From contig NC_135060.1 in the NCBI RefSeq assembly GCF_051014685.1, forward strand, positions 124,001-188,000: DNA of 64,000 bases, written 5' to 3'. The position numbers and the translations under genes are program-made. This document shows, in pieces, positions 1-12,360 of the stretch (position 1 is its first letter; each line of letters begins with the position of its first letter). Under the pieces are notes generated by a model. That model was not told where the DNA came from, did no database searches, and worked only from the letters and a program-made list of their open reading frames with translations. The stretch is from Ptiloglossa arizonensis. Lineage: Eukaryota > Arthropoda > Insecta > Hymenoptera > Colletidae.

Positions 1-1606
1 GACTCGCAAGTAAGACGTTACTCGTTATCTAAATTAGAATTTGTTCAGCATTTGTATATAATTTTTCAAAGTGTACTCAATCTGTCGCACGTTCACGTTA
101 ATTGTTCAAAGTTATTTTTAAGCGCGTGTTATCGCAGTTTCGAAGCTCTATCGAAAGGCTCGCCACTTGGCGTGCAACGACCTAATATTTCACTCATCCT
201 TGTTTCGTTATTTCCGTTTACATGGACGAAACGCGTCCGTAATGTGCCCGTTTTAAGACCGACATCGCGATCTTTAACGGCTCTCGTAACAGAATTCCAT
301 GGTGATACATATAGCATCTTGGGCGTCTTCGGGACAACGTAAACTCGTTATCCAAATGAATTGCTCCTAAATCAACAGCAATTGATCAATCCGTCGGCTT
401 AAAACAATACCGCCGTTTACTACGATTTTATTGCTTCCAACGAAATGTGCAACCAATTTGATATCTTTATGTGCACGCGAAGCGTTACGCGGAGCGATAC
501 GCGCGACGATATTAAATATAGTAGCTACGAAGACTCGGAAAACCTGGACTTCTCGAGTCCCTGGCAATAAGCAAGAAAGTTTTACGCACTTTGCTAAAGC
601 GGTTTACATTCTCCGCGTTTTCATATTTTTCAACGCGAGCGATGTATTTATTTGAAGAGTTGCTTCGATTTTTTGCTTCGATAGAGTAGAATGTACGTAT
701 TCCATTTAGCGTATCCTCCTTTCGAGGAACTCTGTTCTTTCGGGTAAACGTTCAGGGTTGAAGCTACCCTACCGCTCTACCTATCGTACCGGTGTCTCTT
801 CTGGTTTTCGTTGTTGCTCGTCGCGAGGCATTCGTTCGATTCGTTCAATTTCTTCGTATAGACAAAGTACGCGAGTCGGTAGACACGCCGTCTGTGTCTC
901 AAATATGGAGGAAAGCTGTTCTATTCATAGTTTTAAACGCGGCACAGAAACAATATCTAGTCTGCGCGGCTAGTTTTGCTGCACACACGCGAACACACAA
1001 CTACAGGGTGATTCAGAAATACAGTTCGTACTTCGGGGGAGAAATCTACACGTTCAGCGAATACGCGTCCCGTGTTCCTTGCTTCTCGAGTTACGAAGAA
1101 TTAAAGAACAAGTTGGAAGTGTTCGCCCAATATCTTGATAGACGTTGATTATTTTAGAACGTTTTACAACGGCGGAAATAATTGACACGGTTGCAGATAG
1201 AGTTTGCCACTTACCTGTCGAGACGGTTGCGATATTACCCGCTACTCCGTATCGCGTACGTTCATCCTGTATTATACTCGTGTTCGGTCGGAAACATTAA
1301 TCACGATGAAACTTTTTGGTTCGCAGGATAGTGGCCAATTCCTGGCTCGGTCAATACTACTTTTCTCCTCTTTCTTCGTTACGAAGTAATTACCGTGTAC
1401 GTTCCGTTCATTTTAGCGATAAATCAGGGGAATCACCCGAATATACGAAATGCACGGTGTCGCTTACGATGCGTGTAGGTGTATTACACTGTGGTGGTAA
1501 CGAGCAGGAAAATAACGCGTGTACGGATACGCCTACCGTACGATGGTAGAAATCGGTTAAGGGTTAAATTCACGTTTGTTGACCGGTGTTTACGGTTTCG
1601 TTACAG
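1..1606 (+). other. Probable intron upstream of the first visible innexin exon
   Basis: No coding exon could be recognised here. The exon that follows begins in mid-protein after a tttcgttacag acceptor, so this stretch should be the 3' part of an intron whose 5' exons (about 120 N-terminal innexin residues including the YYQW region) lie left of the window. I looked for those exons in the plus frames and did not find them. Short ORFs here show no family resemblance. Confidence 0.6.
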
Positions 1607-4600
1607 GCGATTCTTTTCTACACGCCTCGATGGCTGTGGAAAGGTTGGGAAGGTGGCAAGATCCATGCGCTGATGATGGACCTCGACATAGGTCTGTGTT
1701 CCGAGGTCGAGAAGAAACAGAAGAAGAAGATGCTGCTCGACTATCTGTGGGAGAATCTTCGTTATCACAATTGGTGGGCTTACAGGTACTACCTCTGCGA
1801 AGTTCTCGCCCTGGCGAATGTGGTCGGTGAGTGGCACCTTATTTCTTTTCCCGTCCCTGCTTTCGATCGATTCTCCGTTTCTTTTTTCCAGTTTTATCGC
1901 GCCACGGTGTAAAAATTGAATTTTGGAAGCGATCCGGATCCGTACAGTTACGTTACGTATCGATAATAAAATGTCCACTTTATAGGAAAAGGTAATGTTT
2001 TACTTGGAAAAATGACCCGCAATGGTATTCATGGACAACAGGGTTGAAATGTATTCGTCGATCCAATCGGTACAGAGAGAGAGAGAGAGAGCAGCAGCAT
2101 TTCGTTGATCCGATACCGTGAAAAGCTCTTCCGAGAATACGTGGCAAGAGTATCTTTGATCTTTAACGCGCCGAGCATCTCTTTGATGGAAACACACCCA
2201 CCCGTGTCTCGGGCTTCGTTGGTTACTTTTAAAATAGCAATTTTCACTAACGGACTCGCTCCAATTAAAGGCGCGATTAAAATGTCGGTCCTCCCCCCTC
2301 TGCTTGGTATTTTTAGGACGATCCGACCGTTAGCGTAAAGTTTTCACCGCGCTCGGCGTTATTTTCAATGTTCCGGATTTCAAACAGTTTCTCCCGCTTC
2401 CTTTGAAAGCGGTGAAACGCTGTTACGGTATCGTATGTTTCCATTCGGCCGTCAAATTTTCCCATTTGTCGTTCCTTTGCCATTTTCTTCGGACCATCGG
2501 TGCGCCGATCTATTTACCTTCTTTCGATATTTGTTTTGTTACTTTTAACGAATCGATGTATCATCTTTGTCGGAGACGCCAACGTCCTGGTGGCGTTTGC
2601 TTTCCTTGTTACACGTTTTTCCACGAACGAACGTCCGAGTTTTGCCATTCGTTGTTTCGTCGAAGTAACCTTTTCGCTCGAAACTTGCCGAACACGCGAT
2701 CTTGTTTCGCGTAAAGAGGGGAGGGTCGTGGAACGAGCAACCGCTGAATGAACGATTCACGATAAAATTTGGCAACGATACAACTGGCCACCTGCTGCAT
2801 CCAAAGTGCCGATCTATGCGACTCTACGTCACTTTCGTCCAACGTACACTTTCTTCTAGCGTGTTTCTGTCAACGTCTCGACCGATAAATGGTGAAATAT
2901 TTGAAAATTTCGAGTTAATTCTCGTTTCGAAGTGATCTATTACGGTTTTTCGATACTAGGTAGCAATTTTCACTACCGTAAGGTTCCCTTCTCGGTACAT
3001 TTGCAGGGTTTCGTCGCTCGTTTTTTCCCTAATTGGAAAGAACAGGGAGAGCACGTACGAAAGAGAACGAAAGCAAGGTAGCGTTTCCGTTAAACTTTTA
3101 AATACGCGACAGAGATTCCGGTTCGTATCGTTTGTTCCAGAAATATAGTACGTTCATCGGGGTTGGGTTCGAAAGTTTTCGGGAACGATACGAGATCGTA
3201 AAACCTGAACGAGGTCAGAGTGTTGCGCAAATTTGTATCCAGAGAGCGAATAACGTTGTAACGTAACGCTACGCGACTCTCGTCGTCCGATCGCGGTAAA
3301 AACCGGGATCGTTGAACACTAGAATAATATTTTCATATTTTGCGATAGGTTTGTCCTTAGAATCGGGCAAACTACAGGAACCGTTAACCCGTGCGTAAAA
3401 TGTAGAGCCGGCTCTCGAGGTGAAGTGCGTGATCCGGTTCTGGCACGAAACCACGTCACCGTCGCTCTCTTAATATAAATAACATCGGGGTGTTCACCTT
3501 ATTTCTATAGTCTGCCAATAACAATAATAGAATCTTTGCTAACTCGAAAGTTCAAATATTATTGAAATTTTATCGAAATGTTGTTCGAACGATATCAACG
3601 ACACGAATATTTTTTCTTTCGACGCGAAAGCACGCCCGCGAAAGAATTTTCGGTTCTCATATAGTATTGTCACGAACGTATGAGAAATTGTACGTAACGT
3701 CGTAAACGTTTTGTTCCGCGGAATATAGTAGGTCTTTCGATGTTCCGCAACGCGATGTAAGAATTTTGAAAGTTTGTAATCGTTCCTTGGACAATTCTTG
3801 TTCACGTTATCGCGGTATTTCGAAAATCGTAGAACTCGGAATGCGAAATTTCTCACTATCCGCTCAACGTTCTTAGCAAATTCGGTCGATGGAACTGACG
3901 AGAAATCAAGAGAATGCAAAAAAAAAAAAAAAAAGAAAGAAAAAGAAAGAAAAAAAAAAGAAAAAAACAAATAGACGATCGTTTCTCGTTTGCGCGACAA
4001 TCTCAATTACAAAATTACAAAAAGGACTTGAATGTGCGCAGGTCAAATGTTTCTGATGAACCGCTTCTTCGACGGTGCCTTTTTGACGTTTGGTATCGAC
4101 GTGCTCAGGTTCCTGGAATCGGACCAAGAGGACCGGGTCGACCCAATGATTTACGTGTTTCCACGGATGACCAAGTGCACCTTTTACAAATACGGCGTCA
4201 GCGGTGAGGTCGAAAGACACGACGCTGTCTGCATATTGCCTTTAAACGTTGTCAACGAGAAGATATACGTTTTTCTCTGGTTTTGGTTCCTCTTTCTCGG
4301 CATACTGAGCTTCATAACGGTTTTATACAGGGTAAGCGCATCAATTTTTAATCGGACAAAGTGTCGTTATTTGTTCTCGATCGCAATATCGCGTATTCCC
4401 GCGACACTTTTTACTCGCTACGATCGCTGGATCAAATTTTACACTTCAAAGCGGTGTAAGTTGTCCGTTTACGCGGTCGCTTCGTCGTACAGCTTGGTAC
4501 GTGTCGGTCCGATCGCACGATCGATCAACGGTTGACCTTACAAAGGCCGACTTTGCAACGTTTTCATCGAGAGTTTTATTTTGTTTCCGGTTCACAGATC

Positions 4601-4846
4601 GTAATTATATTTTCGCCGCGAACGAGGGTCTACCTTCTACGATTGCGGTTTCGTTTGGTCAGAAGAGAAGCCGTGGAGACGATAGTTCGACGAAGTAAAG
4701 TGGGCGATTGGTTTCTTTTGTACATGTTGGGAGAGAATTTGGACACGGTGATATACAGGGACGTGATGCACGAATTGGCGAACAAGCTCGCGTCGAGACA
4801 CCACCATAGCGTTCCTGGAATCAAAGGAGAGCTTCAGGAAGCCTGA
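1607..4846 (+). CDS. shakB: Innexin, shaking-B type (3' part; three C-terminal coding exons)
   Basis: Innexins form invertebrate gap-junction channels in the plasma membrane; shaking-B makes electrical synapses, for example in the fly giant-fibre circuit. Three exons join in frame: 1607-1826, 4042-4331 and 4598-4846 (TGA), giving the last 252 residues of a protein that is about 372 residues in flies. Exon 1 starts at the end of membrane segment 2 ([12 protein letters not shown]), then the cytoplasmic loop and segment 3 ([13 protein letters not shown]). Exon 2 holds the second extracellular loop with its two cysteines (TKCTFYKYG ... [13 protein letters not shown]) and segment 4 ([13 protein letters not shown]). 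Exon 3 is the cytoplasmic tail, ending [11 protein letters not shown], the shaking-B type of C-terminus rather than that of ogre or Inx2. Donors are gtgagt and gtaagc; the acceptor at 4041 has a poor pyrimidine tract. The second loop looks more diverged than I expect for shaking-B. The 5' end is missing. Family certain, subfamily likely. Confidence 0.9.
1827..4041 (+). other. Innexin intron (2.2 kb)
   Basis: The intron runs from a gtgagt donor to a gcgcag acceptor and splits a glycine codon after its first base. It contains a short GA repeat near 2074-2092 and an A-rich GAAA-type purine tract at 3917-3968, only about 75 bases before the acceptor. No exon or structured RNA was recognised in it. 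Confidence 0.8.
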
Positions 4847-7409
4847 TCTAAGTAAGTAGTATCTTTCCGTTTTGTTTCGGAACTAACGAGAGAACTCGCG
4901 GAAAGCGAATAAATTCTCTTTATTTGGTAGGATCGTTTCGCGGTTCGACCTACCGCTCTCTGCCTCGCGTACCGAGAAGCAACACGACCACGCGTCGTAA
5001 ATGTAGGAATCGTGTTCGCCGCGATCCACAGTCGGCGAAGTAGCTCGAGAAGTTTCAATTTTCTTCGACCAAAGTACACACGCTTTTCTTCGGAGACGCA
5101 ACGACTTTTTTGTAAAAGAGCACGATCAACGAAATTGTTCGTAAATTCGATCCTTAAACCGTACGGTATCGATTTCTTGTTTCGACGATCGATCTTTCTT
5201 CTTTATCCATCTCGTATTTCGTACCGCTTACCGGGTATCGCTTCGAAGAGCCAAATTCAAACCACGTTTGTTTGTAGTTGCACGTTTTTTTCGGAGATCG
5301 ATCGTAGCAAAAGAAGAAAAACTTTACGTTATTCGACGAAAATAGATCGAACGTTTTACTTATCTCAATAGTGTGCTACGTATCGTGGATAACGGATGCA
5401 ACAGGAGGATACGGAACGTAGGTGTACGAGTTCGGAAAAGGAAGCACTGCGAGCGAAGCGACGAAGAATAGATTTCGAGCATTTGTAAGAACGGTATTGG
5501 ATTCTAATGTAGAATTTTCATTTTTATCTGTAAAATTCTCTTCTCGTCGATAGAATCCTACATTTTGTAGGACGTTTCCTGCGCGGGGGTTGTTCTTCGC
5601 AGGACGTCACCTTTCCTCGCGGATCGTTACCGTTGCGGAACGTTTCACAGATTTCGTTCTTGGCTCGAAATAACTCGGATCGTATCCTTTTGCACAAGAA
5701 TCGCTTCGAAGGCACGAAAGACTTGGCGGAACAGGCCTGAACGATTGCAAGCGGGGCCTATTTAAAGCGTCTCCGTTCTCCATCCATCGCGCGATACGCG
5801 ATATAAATTCTGTACCGGCCGCCGTGTACAGAAGTTGGATAAAACTTTGTAATACGGACCGTACGTACCGTGCGCGGGGTACTCGTACCACCGATCTACG
5901 ATCTCGTACGCGCAACGTAAGCGCAGATACCGAGCTCGTGCCCGACGGGCATCAATTTTCGGCCAACAAGCTTTCGACGTTAATACGTTATCCTATTTCG
6001 AGCCGTTTAACAGCCGTACACAAGAGGGTTCCTTCTGTTGAATTTCGCTTCGAAATAACACCATCGTCTTGAAAGCAACGCGTGCGAAATATCAGTTGCA
6101 AAAGGAAAGAACGCGATGCGGTATTTATCGACGCGGACGACGATCCAAGTCGCGCGCTTCTTTTAGAAGCGTTCCACTCTAGAGGGTGTGCCATTTGAAA
6201 CTATTACGGGACTATTACGAGTCTTGCTTGTTTCTTTTAAATCGAATATATTCGACTCATCGAGCTTTACAGCACGGTTTCAATTTTCTTTACAAACGTT
6301 TCGATCCTCGTTTTGGATCCTCTTCGGTGATGTCGATGTTGATTCTCTGTACGTTTCGAGATAGAATATTTACTCTTTGGTACGAAAACGAAGAAATCGG
6401 TTACATCGAAGGGATATTATTGTACATTTCTCTGTCCGAAACCGTTGCGATCCACTGGCTCACGCCCGTATACTATACGTAAAAACGAAGCAAAGAAGCG
6501 AACGATCTTCGAAATGTGTTTAAAAAAACATCGATCGTCCACCGAATAGACGGACCGATATAAAATCGGTCATTTTTACCTTCCTATATATTTATGGACT
6601 AACCGCGTCTTTACGGTTATTTTTCCAGATTGCCTCGGAGAGCTGTAACAATTGAGAGAATTCTCGAGGCGGGGAGACCGTTTTCTGACCAAAATTGGGG
6701 ATGCCAACACAACGGATACCAAAGTTGGAGATCCAAAGAGTTACGGAACAAGATGGTTCAGATTTTATTTACTATTCGAAGCGTGTGTGTTTCCTTAATA
6801 TCTTCGTTGTTGCTCGGAGATTCGCAGGGTGGTTCTCGAATATCGAGCGTGTCGGCGACGATTACGTCGATTCTTGTTCACGAATATTAATCGTTATTCG
6901 TGTAAAAGACAAACGACCCCCCGTCGATGTGTATCGCGCATTTATCGCGTAGCATATTTTTCTTTCATTTTTCAATTTCCAGTGGATTGGCACCGGGTCG
7001 GGTGACCGATCTCACGAATAATCGGAAATCGATCAAAATTTCGCGTATCTCTTCGTCCGCGCAATTCGGTGTCGAGACGTCCCGTTCAAATGGACCATTT
7101 TCTAATCGCTAAATTGACCATTACGTACGACGAGCGAGACCAGATTTATGAGAAAATGGTTTCATCTCTGAGAAAGGGAAAATACCCTCGTACTTGAATA
7201 AATGTTCTACCTCGTAACAGTTTCGGTAAAATCGGTAAGGTCGGAACGCTACCATTTTCTCATATAGTAGTGCCAACGGCGTTACATCGGTAGGGATGCA
7301 CTTATAGCGAGGAGCAGTGTATTTTATTTCACAAAGACTGTGCTAACGTAAATAAACTCGCGCGTAACTTTTACCGGAGTCTTGAAATAAATGTATTTTT
7401 ATTTAAAAG
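4847..7409 (+). other. Probable 3' UTR of the innexin, possibly spliced, with a cluster of poly(A) signals
   Basis: Five bases after the innexin stop is a strong donor-like site (ctaa|gtaagtag, exon end 4851). Acceptor-like sites with pyrimidine tracts follow at 6628 (ttatttttccag) and 6982 (ttttcaatttccag). AATAAA signals occur at 4908, 7197 and again near 7351, 7386 and 7409. A short unspliced 3' UTR ending after 4913, or a spliced one ending near 7.2-7.4 kb, are both possible. No protein-coding gene is visible in the stretch. Confidence 0.35.
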
Positions 7410-8520
7410 GAAACGTAATAAATATAGTTTATCATATTAACAACAAGCGAATAATATTTCGTGCAGCTGCGTTTTATTTACACTCAACGAGCTGCGCAAA
7501 CTCCCTCGAAGAACGGGGAAGAAGAAATCGACACCATCTTCGCCGGTAAGTATAGAACACGAAGGTAGAATAGACAGGGAACCGGGAAATAGATTACGAG
7601 AAAACTTGGCCGAAAACTAATGCGAGCATGAAATTCTTAGCGAGAACTTTTCAGCCGGACCGCTCGGCGGTTAACATTTAGACCGGATGCGAACGTCTCG
7701 ATGTCAGAGGAATAGTAAATTCTTGTCGGAGAAAGGAACGATTCTATTATCCTATCTATCTTCCTCTTTCTTATATTTTACGGCATAATTATTAAAAGAG
7801 GGTTCGAACGGAGCCGTTATTTTAATACAGATTACTTTATTACCGTCCGCTGTCGGTCTACTCTTCCTTTTCTTTACAAATCTCGGTATAAACGGTTCAT
7901 CCTCCGAATACGCGTATTCAACGATTGGAAAATACCAATCTCGAAAGAACGTTTACGGAAGCTGGTAAATCGATGTTAGAAGAACGCCGTTCAAGGTGTC
8001 GCTATCGAACAATCGATTCGAACGGTGTCTAAAATTAAACGATGAACCAAACTTCGTTTTCACCTCCGAGAAATCATTTTCTTTCGATCCTTCGACGAAT
8101 TAAAAAGGATGAAAATTAATTTCGTTATTTTCGTTTTGTAAAACTACGCTTTCGGGGCACATGCTGACCGCGTTCCAGCATCCTCGCGATAAAAACTCCA
8201 ACGTTCTTTTCCTACGAGGTGTTGAATTTCTTTGATCGCATTGTCGAGAATATTTGAATAGTTTCTCGAATCTTGTTTACCTCCTACAATTACTGGGTCG
8301 ACCGGTCTAAAGTGAGATAATTGCACTCCGTACCGTAACAGAGCTACCGGATGTGCGCTGGCTAGAAAGATATCGTCCTTTTTCCCACAGATTACGGTAA
8401 CGATACGGGTACCCAATCGGTCCATTCGACTCCGACATTTTTCTATCCGAAAAAAATCACTTTACGCCATTGCAAATACAAGCGGTTGAAACAGGACCGT
8501 ACAACGAAACACGACACCCC

Positions 8521-8556
8521 TCGTTCGTTCGTTCGTTCGTTCGTTCGTTCGTTCGT
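8521..8556 (+). repeat. (TCGT)n microsatellite
   Basis: Nine uninterrupted copies of the tetranucleotide TCGT, read directly from the sequence. Confidence 0.97.
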
Positions 8557-9325
8557 TTTACGGTAAATACCGTTCGTAAATGATATTTTACGCGAACTAC
8601 AATGAAACGTTAAAGCAGTTTATTATTTCTTTTCATTTTTCGAAATTCGCGTACGACTTCGATACGATGATCGGTTCGAATAACGAGTCGTTATTATTAT
8701 TGGCAGAATTTATTCGAGGAAAACGTTCTACACAAATTTACACGAGTTCGATGAAAGTAAATTTAAGTAAATTTTAAACTAATATTATATTAACATTTCC
8801 AAAGAATATTTTACCAAACACGAACCGCGTAGAATAAAACCATTTAAATGGTGGAAAATTGAAATTATAAATTAAAACAAATTACCTACGAAACACATAA
8901 AGCAGAAATTGTTAACATTTTCGAATAAAATTTCACCGGACAATGTGAATTGGACGATTCAAAGCTAATAAGAAACCTAACGAAGAATTTATATTAATTA
9001 CTCGCGTAACGTAAATTTAACGATAACGATAGAATTTGCTTGTTAGTTCTTGCGGTGGTTGCAAATTAAGTGCGCACAATTGAATGCGCAGAAGTGGAAA
9101 AATCGAGAAAAGAAGATATCGGGAGGCCGCGGCGCGGTGTGCGCGTTGCCATATTCGGAAGTGCAATCGAGGGGACCAACCGGTCCGCATTGGTCCCTCC
9201 AACGACGCTCGTAAAATTGCGTGTCCGAAAAGAAGTAGGCGGTTGCCGCACGGTGCTTCGAAGGCGGAAAAGAATCAAATTTTTTCCAACAGAGAGAAGG
9301 AAATTTCCTTTTTTAAAGCAGTTTC

Positions 9326-9450
9326 GTAGCAGGGTAGTTGATGTACAAAATCGAATAAAAATTGTTGAAAAGTGAACTTTTCCAATGTAGTCCGATAGTA
9401 GGATGGTTAACGTGCAAAAACCGATAAAAATGTTGGAAAAATGTCAAAGT
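9326..9450 (+). repeat. Diverged two-copy tandem duplication, period about 69 bp
   Basis: The stretch beginning gtagcagggtagttgatg and running through the phrase gataaaa-ttg-tgaaaa is followed about 69 bases later by a similar one beginning atagtaggatggttaacg. The two differ at many positions, so the duplication is old. No function is apparent. Confidence 0.45.
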
Positions 9451-11268
9451 TGGGGTACGGACTAGATGCTACCGTTAACGGAAGAGACGATATTGAGATT
9501 ACAAGTAACTGGCAGTATTTAACGAAAAAAGTTTGAACGATTTAATTACACAGATCGAAATGAAACGATCGATATTCTAGAATTTTTGTCCGGATTTTGG
9601 CCGTTTCGAAGCAATCCGACCGAGAGCACTGGCATTTAAAGGATCCTTCGTATCCTTTCGCTACCTACGCTGCCTATCCGTGTAGTTGTTCGTGTCGGTT
9701 ACGTCCCACTATCGTTACCACATTTCGTATCGTGTTATCCTAATGGCGTTCGATCGATCTCTCTCTCTCTCTACCGTGTTTTCTTCGAATCATGGAAGCT
9801 TGAGCGCAAACTGAGTAATTTGTTAGGTTTCGAGTCTAATATCGTCGCGGCCACAGCATTAGCTGTAAATAGTAACGAACGAATAGCGTCCGTGGTACTC
9901 GAGCGATTCGATACCGTGATAATTGATAAATGTCGACAGGTGTGAAAAGTGGCCGAAATGGTACTCGGTATTAAGTTTCGGTACCAATGATTTTCCAACG
10001 TACGCGTAACCGGTACGAATGCTGCGTTACGTCGATAATTATTTTAGTAAAATATAAGAAACAGAATTTCAACACCGGTCAAGCGAAACAACTGCGTCAA
10101 CGAGAACGTTTTTGCGACCGAAATATGAATTTCGATTTTTCATTCGATCGAATACTTGGCAATTTGCGAAACGTTCACACGAACAATTTAATATATATTA
10201 AACGGAAAATCGCAAAGATCCAAGAAATATATTTGTGTAATTTCCTCCAAGTAAGATTACGGAATGGGGGCATTTACAAATGAGATAAGTGGTATATATA
10301 GTATAACCGCTTCAAGGATATTGGAAGGCATCAGGACCGTGACAAGGTAGTCTCGGAAAGGGCACGTGCCTCTAGGGGTTATATTACGAGTGTACCGTTA
10401 AAAAAGGGAAAAAGTTGCATCGAATACTTTAATACTTAAAAGAGTACCCGTTAAAAGAGCAAACGATTTCGTTTCTATTGTTGCCCAAGGGCTCAAAATA
10501 GCCAACCACGATCCTGTACGATACGTAGATTCAGTTTTTCAGTTACTTCGAATACCGTGACAGGGAGCTGTCGTTGCAATTAGAAAAATAGTATATTCCA
10601 AGTCGAACGTTCTAACGATAGAACGACGTTGTTGCATACGAATCGATTACCGATCAAAGACGTTGCCCACACTTTCTTCGGTAGAAAGTTTTCCTTCGTT
10701 GGTCCACTTTGAATCGTAAGGCGCCCTATGCTCTGGACGATACTGCTTGAAATTTATGTAGAGCGAATGTTGTCATTTGGTAGGACGTGTTTTTGGTTAC
10801 CATCGAATCGTGAGAACATTTACGAACACGGACATTTTATACGCAACAAATCTAACGGGTTATAATTCACGTGTTACCGTTGGTAGTATAAAAAAATTTC
10901 CTTTCATTGATAAAGAAGAAAGTTATCGATTGGAATTCTACTCGGAACAAGAGGACGAATGGAATTTTTAAGTGTTGAATTATACTTATCGAAAGAATAA
11001 GAGAAAAAGAAAGTGGGTAAGAAAAGAGAAGAAAAGTTTGGGCGTGGGTGTTTCAAGGTCTTCCGCTCGGCTTTTACGGTCGTATGCAAAACCGGACATA
11101 TAGTAGAAGAGTCACGACAATGAACAAGACCGAGACGGATCTTAACCGAGGAAAAGGACGGAGAAGCAAATCTATCCGTGTAGTTTCGAACGATATTACG
11201 AATTGTCGAAACGTCTGAAATTTCCGTCCCGAACACGCGTCTCGATAGTCCTAACCCGGCATCGCGCT

Positions 11269-11435
11269 TTAACACCGAAACCACCAAACGGGGCAATTTC
11301 ACCCGTTTCGAATCTCTTTTCTTTCCGATAAAATTAATCGCCCCTTCCCCGTCCAACATCGAAGGTGCACGTAGATCCGCGTACGCGGTTCGATACAAAT
11401 AGTAACACGTTCACCGTTGTTAGTTCTAGCGTTAA
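11269..11435. mobile_element. piggyBac-like MITE, copy 1 (TTAA-flanked)
   Basis: The segment begins TTAACACCGAAACCACC and ends GTTAGTTCTAGCGTTAA. The reverse complement of the right end (TTAACGCTAGAACTAAC) matches the left end as an imperfect terminal inverted repeat. TTAA at both borders is the target duplication used by piggyBac-type transposases. A related copy lies at 58796-59024 and shares the subterminal phrases caatttcac and cgatacaaatag. At about 167 bp it is non-autonomous and has no ORF. Confidence 0.65.
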
Positions 11436-12118
11436 GAATCTTCAGGGCGCAGCCCCGCTCTAGCGAAATACGTGTAACAACTTTCACGATTCAATGGAGT
11501 TGTTATACGCTGTTTAAATGTCTCTGTTGAACTCGTTCCTCTGGAACAAGGCCAAACGTATCGAAGTTGGCTCGTTTAGTGCTCGGAACGCAAAGAGTTA
11601 CGGTCGAAACTGAGGTTAGTTTCGTTCTAACGCGCAATCCTTTGGTTTCCTTGGGTAGATTCGACGAAGAAGCCAGTTTCGTTACGTGTACTCGACCACT
11701 GTTGTAAGTTTTTTGCTAATGTGCTGTGGGAACAGCCTGTGCTGGATTAATATTCACAATTTGTTTTCTTTAATAATCGTACATGTAAAAGTTAAATAAA
11801 TAAAGAAAAGATGTTATAGAATTGTACAGAAAAATTGGAAAGTTTAAAACACCCGGTGTTTTCTTTAACTCCAGCATCCCTCTCAATTTTTACTCTCATC
11901 GTTGTCAAGATTTGTAAAATCGTATTAAATTGTTTGTTAATTATTCGCAAGTTCGCGTAGGTGGGTCTGTTTGATGAATCGCGAGATTTTCGTAACCAGG
12001 GTCTTTCACCAATTTTGTAAATTTTGTTGGCATTATGAAATTTTGATCGATTCGTTTCTGCAATGTAATCTCCAGACTCCTTTTGCGTAAGAACGATGTT
12101 CCCTGTACGGCTTTACTT
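11436..12118. other. Noncoding stretch
   Basis: No gene seen. The minus-strand open frame at 11941-12261 starts inside the Tc1 transposase relic but in the wrong frame downstream of its frameshift, and is not a separate gene. Confidence 0.5.
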
Positions 12119-12360
12119 TCACCAAAACTTGAAACGTCGTACCGTCGTTTCCACTGTACGTAATATAATATATACGACTTGACACCTGCGCGGTAAAATT
12201 CTACGCGTATACATTCGTTCGAATAATTCTTTTGTACATTTGCGTTCATTTTCATAGCCATTTGTTAAGCAAACATCTTTCGTTGTTGCCATATGTTTTC
12301 GATTAGATTTAAATCCAGCGACCAAAGTAGCGTTTCAATCGTTTCGTTTATCCATATTTC
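12119..12360 (-). pseudogene. Degenerate Tc1/mariner transposase (C-terminal catalytic part)
   Basis: On the minus strand one frame reads LLWSLDLNLIENIWQQRK, the diagnostic Tc1/mariner block containing the third catalytic acid region (usual form SPDLNPIENLW). It is followed by a TAA stop and a frameshift. The second frame continues ELFERMYTRRILPRRCQVV, matching the C-terminal SMPRRCxxVI block of the family. N-terminal DNA-binding domains and the first DDE residues are not recognisable. A weak trace of the family's GGGSVMVWG block may lie just beyond, near 12370-12430. It is broken by at least one stop and one frameshift and is certainly inactive. Confidence 0.8.

Larger units (their letters stand above)
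7410..11268. other. Noncoding stretch
   Basis: No gene was recognised. It holds a TCGT microsatellite (8521-8556), a CT run near 9759-9770 and a diverged two-copy duplication of about 69 bp near 9326-9450. Short ORFs on both strands look like products of CpG-rich composition and match no family I know. Confidence 0.5.

Noticed and set aside
792..1148. Candidate N-terminal innexin exon
   Set aside because: The translation lacks the YYQW and first membrane segment features; the missing exons must be left of the window.
3539..4220. Minus-strand open frames rich in F and S
   Set aside because: They read the antisense of an A-rich purine tract and of the real innexin exon.
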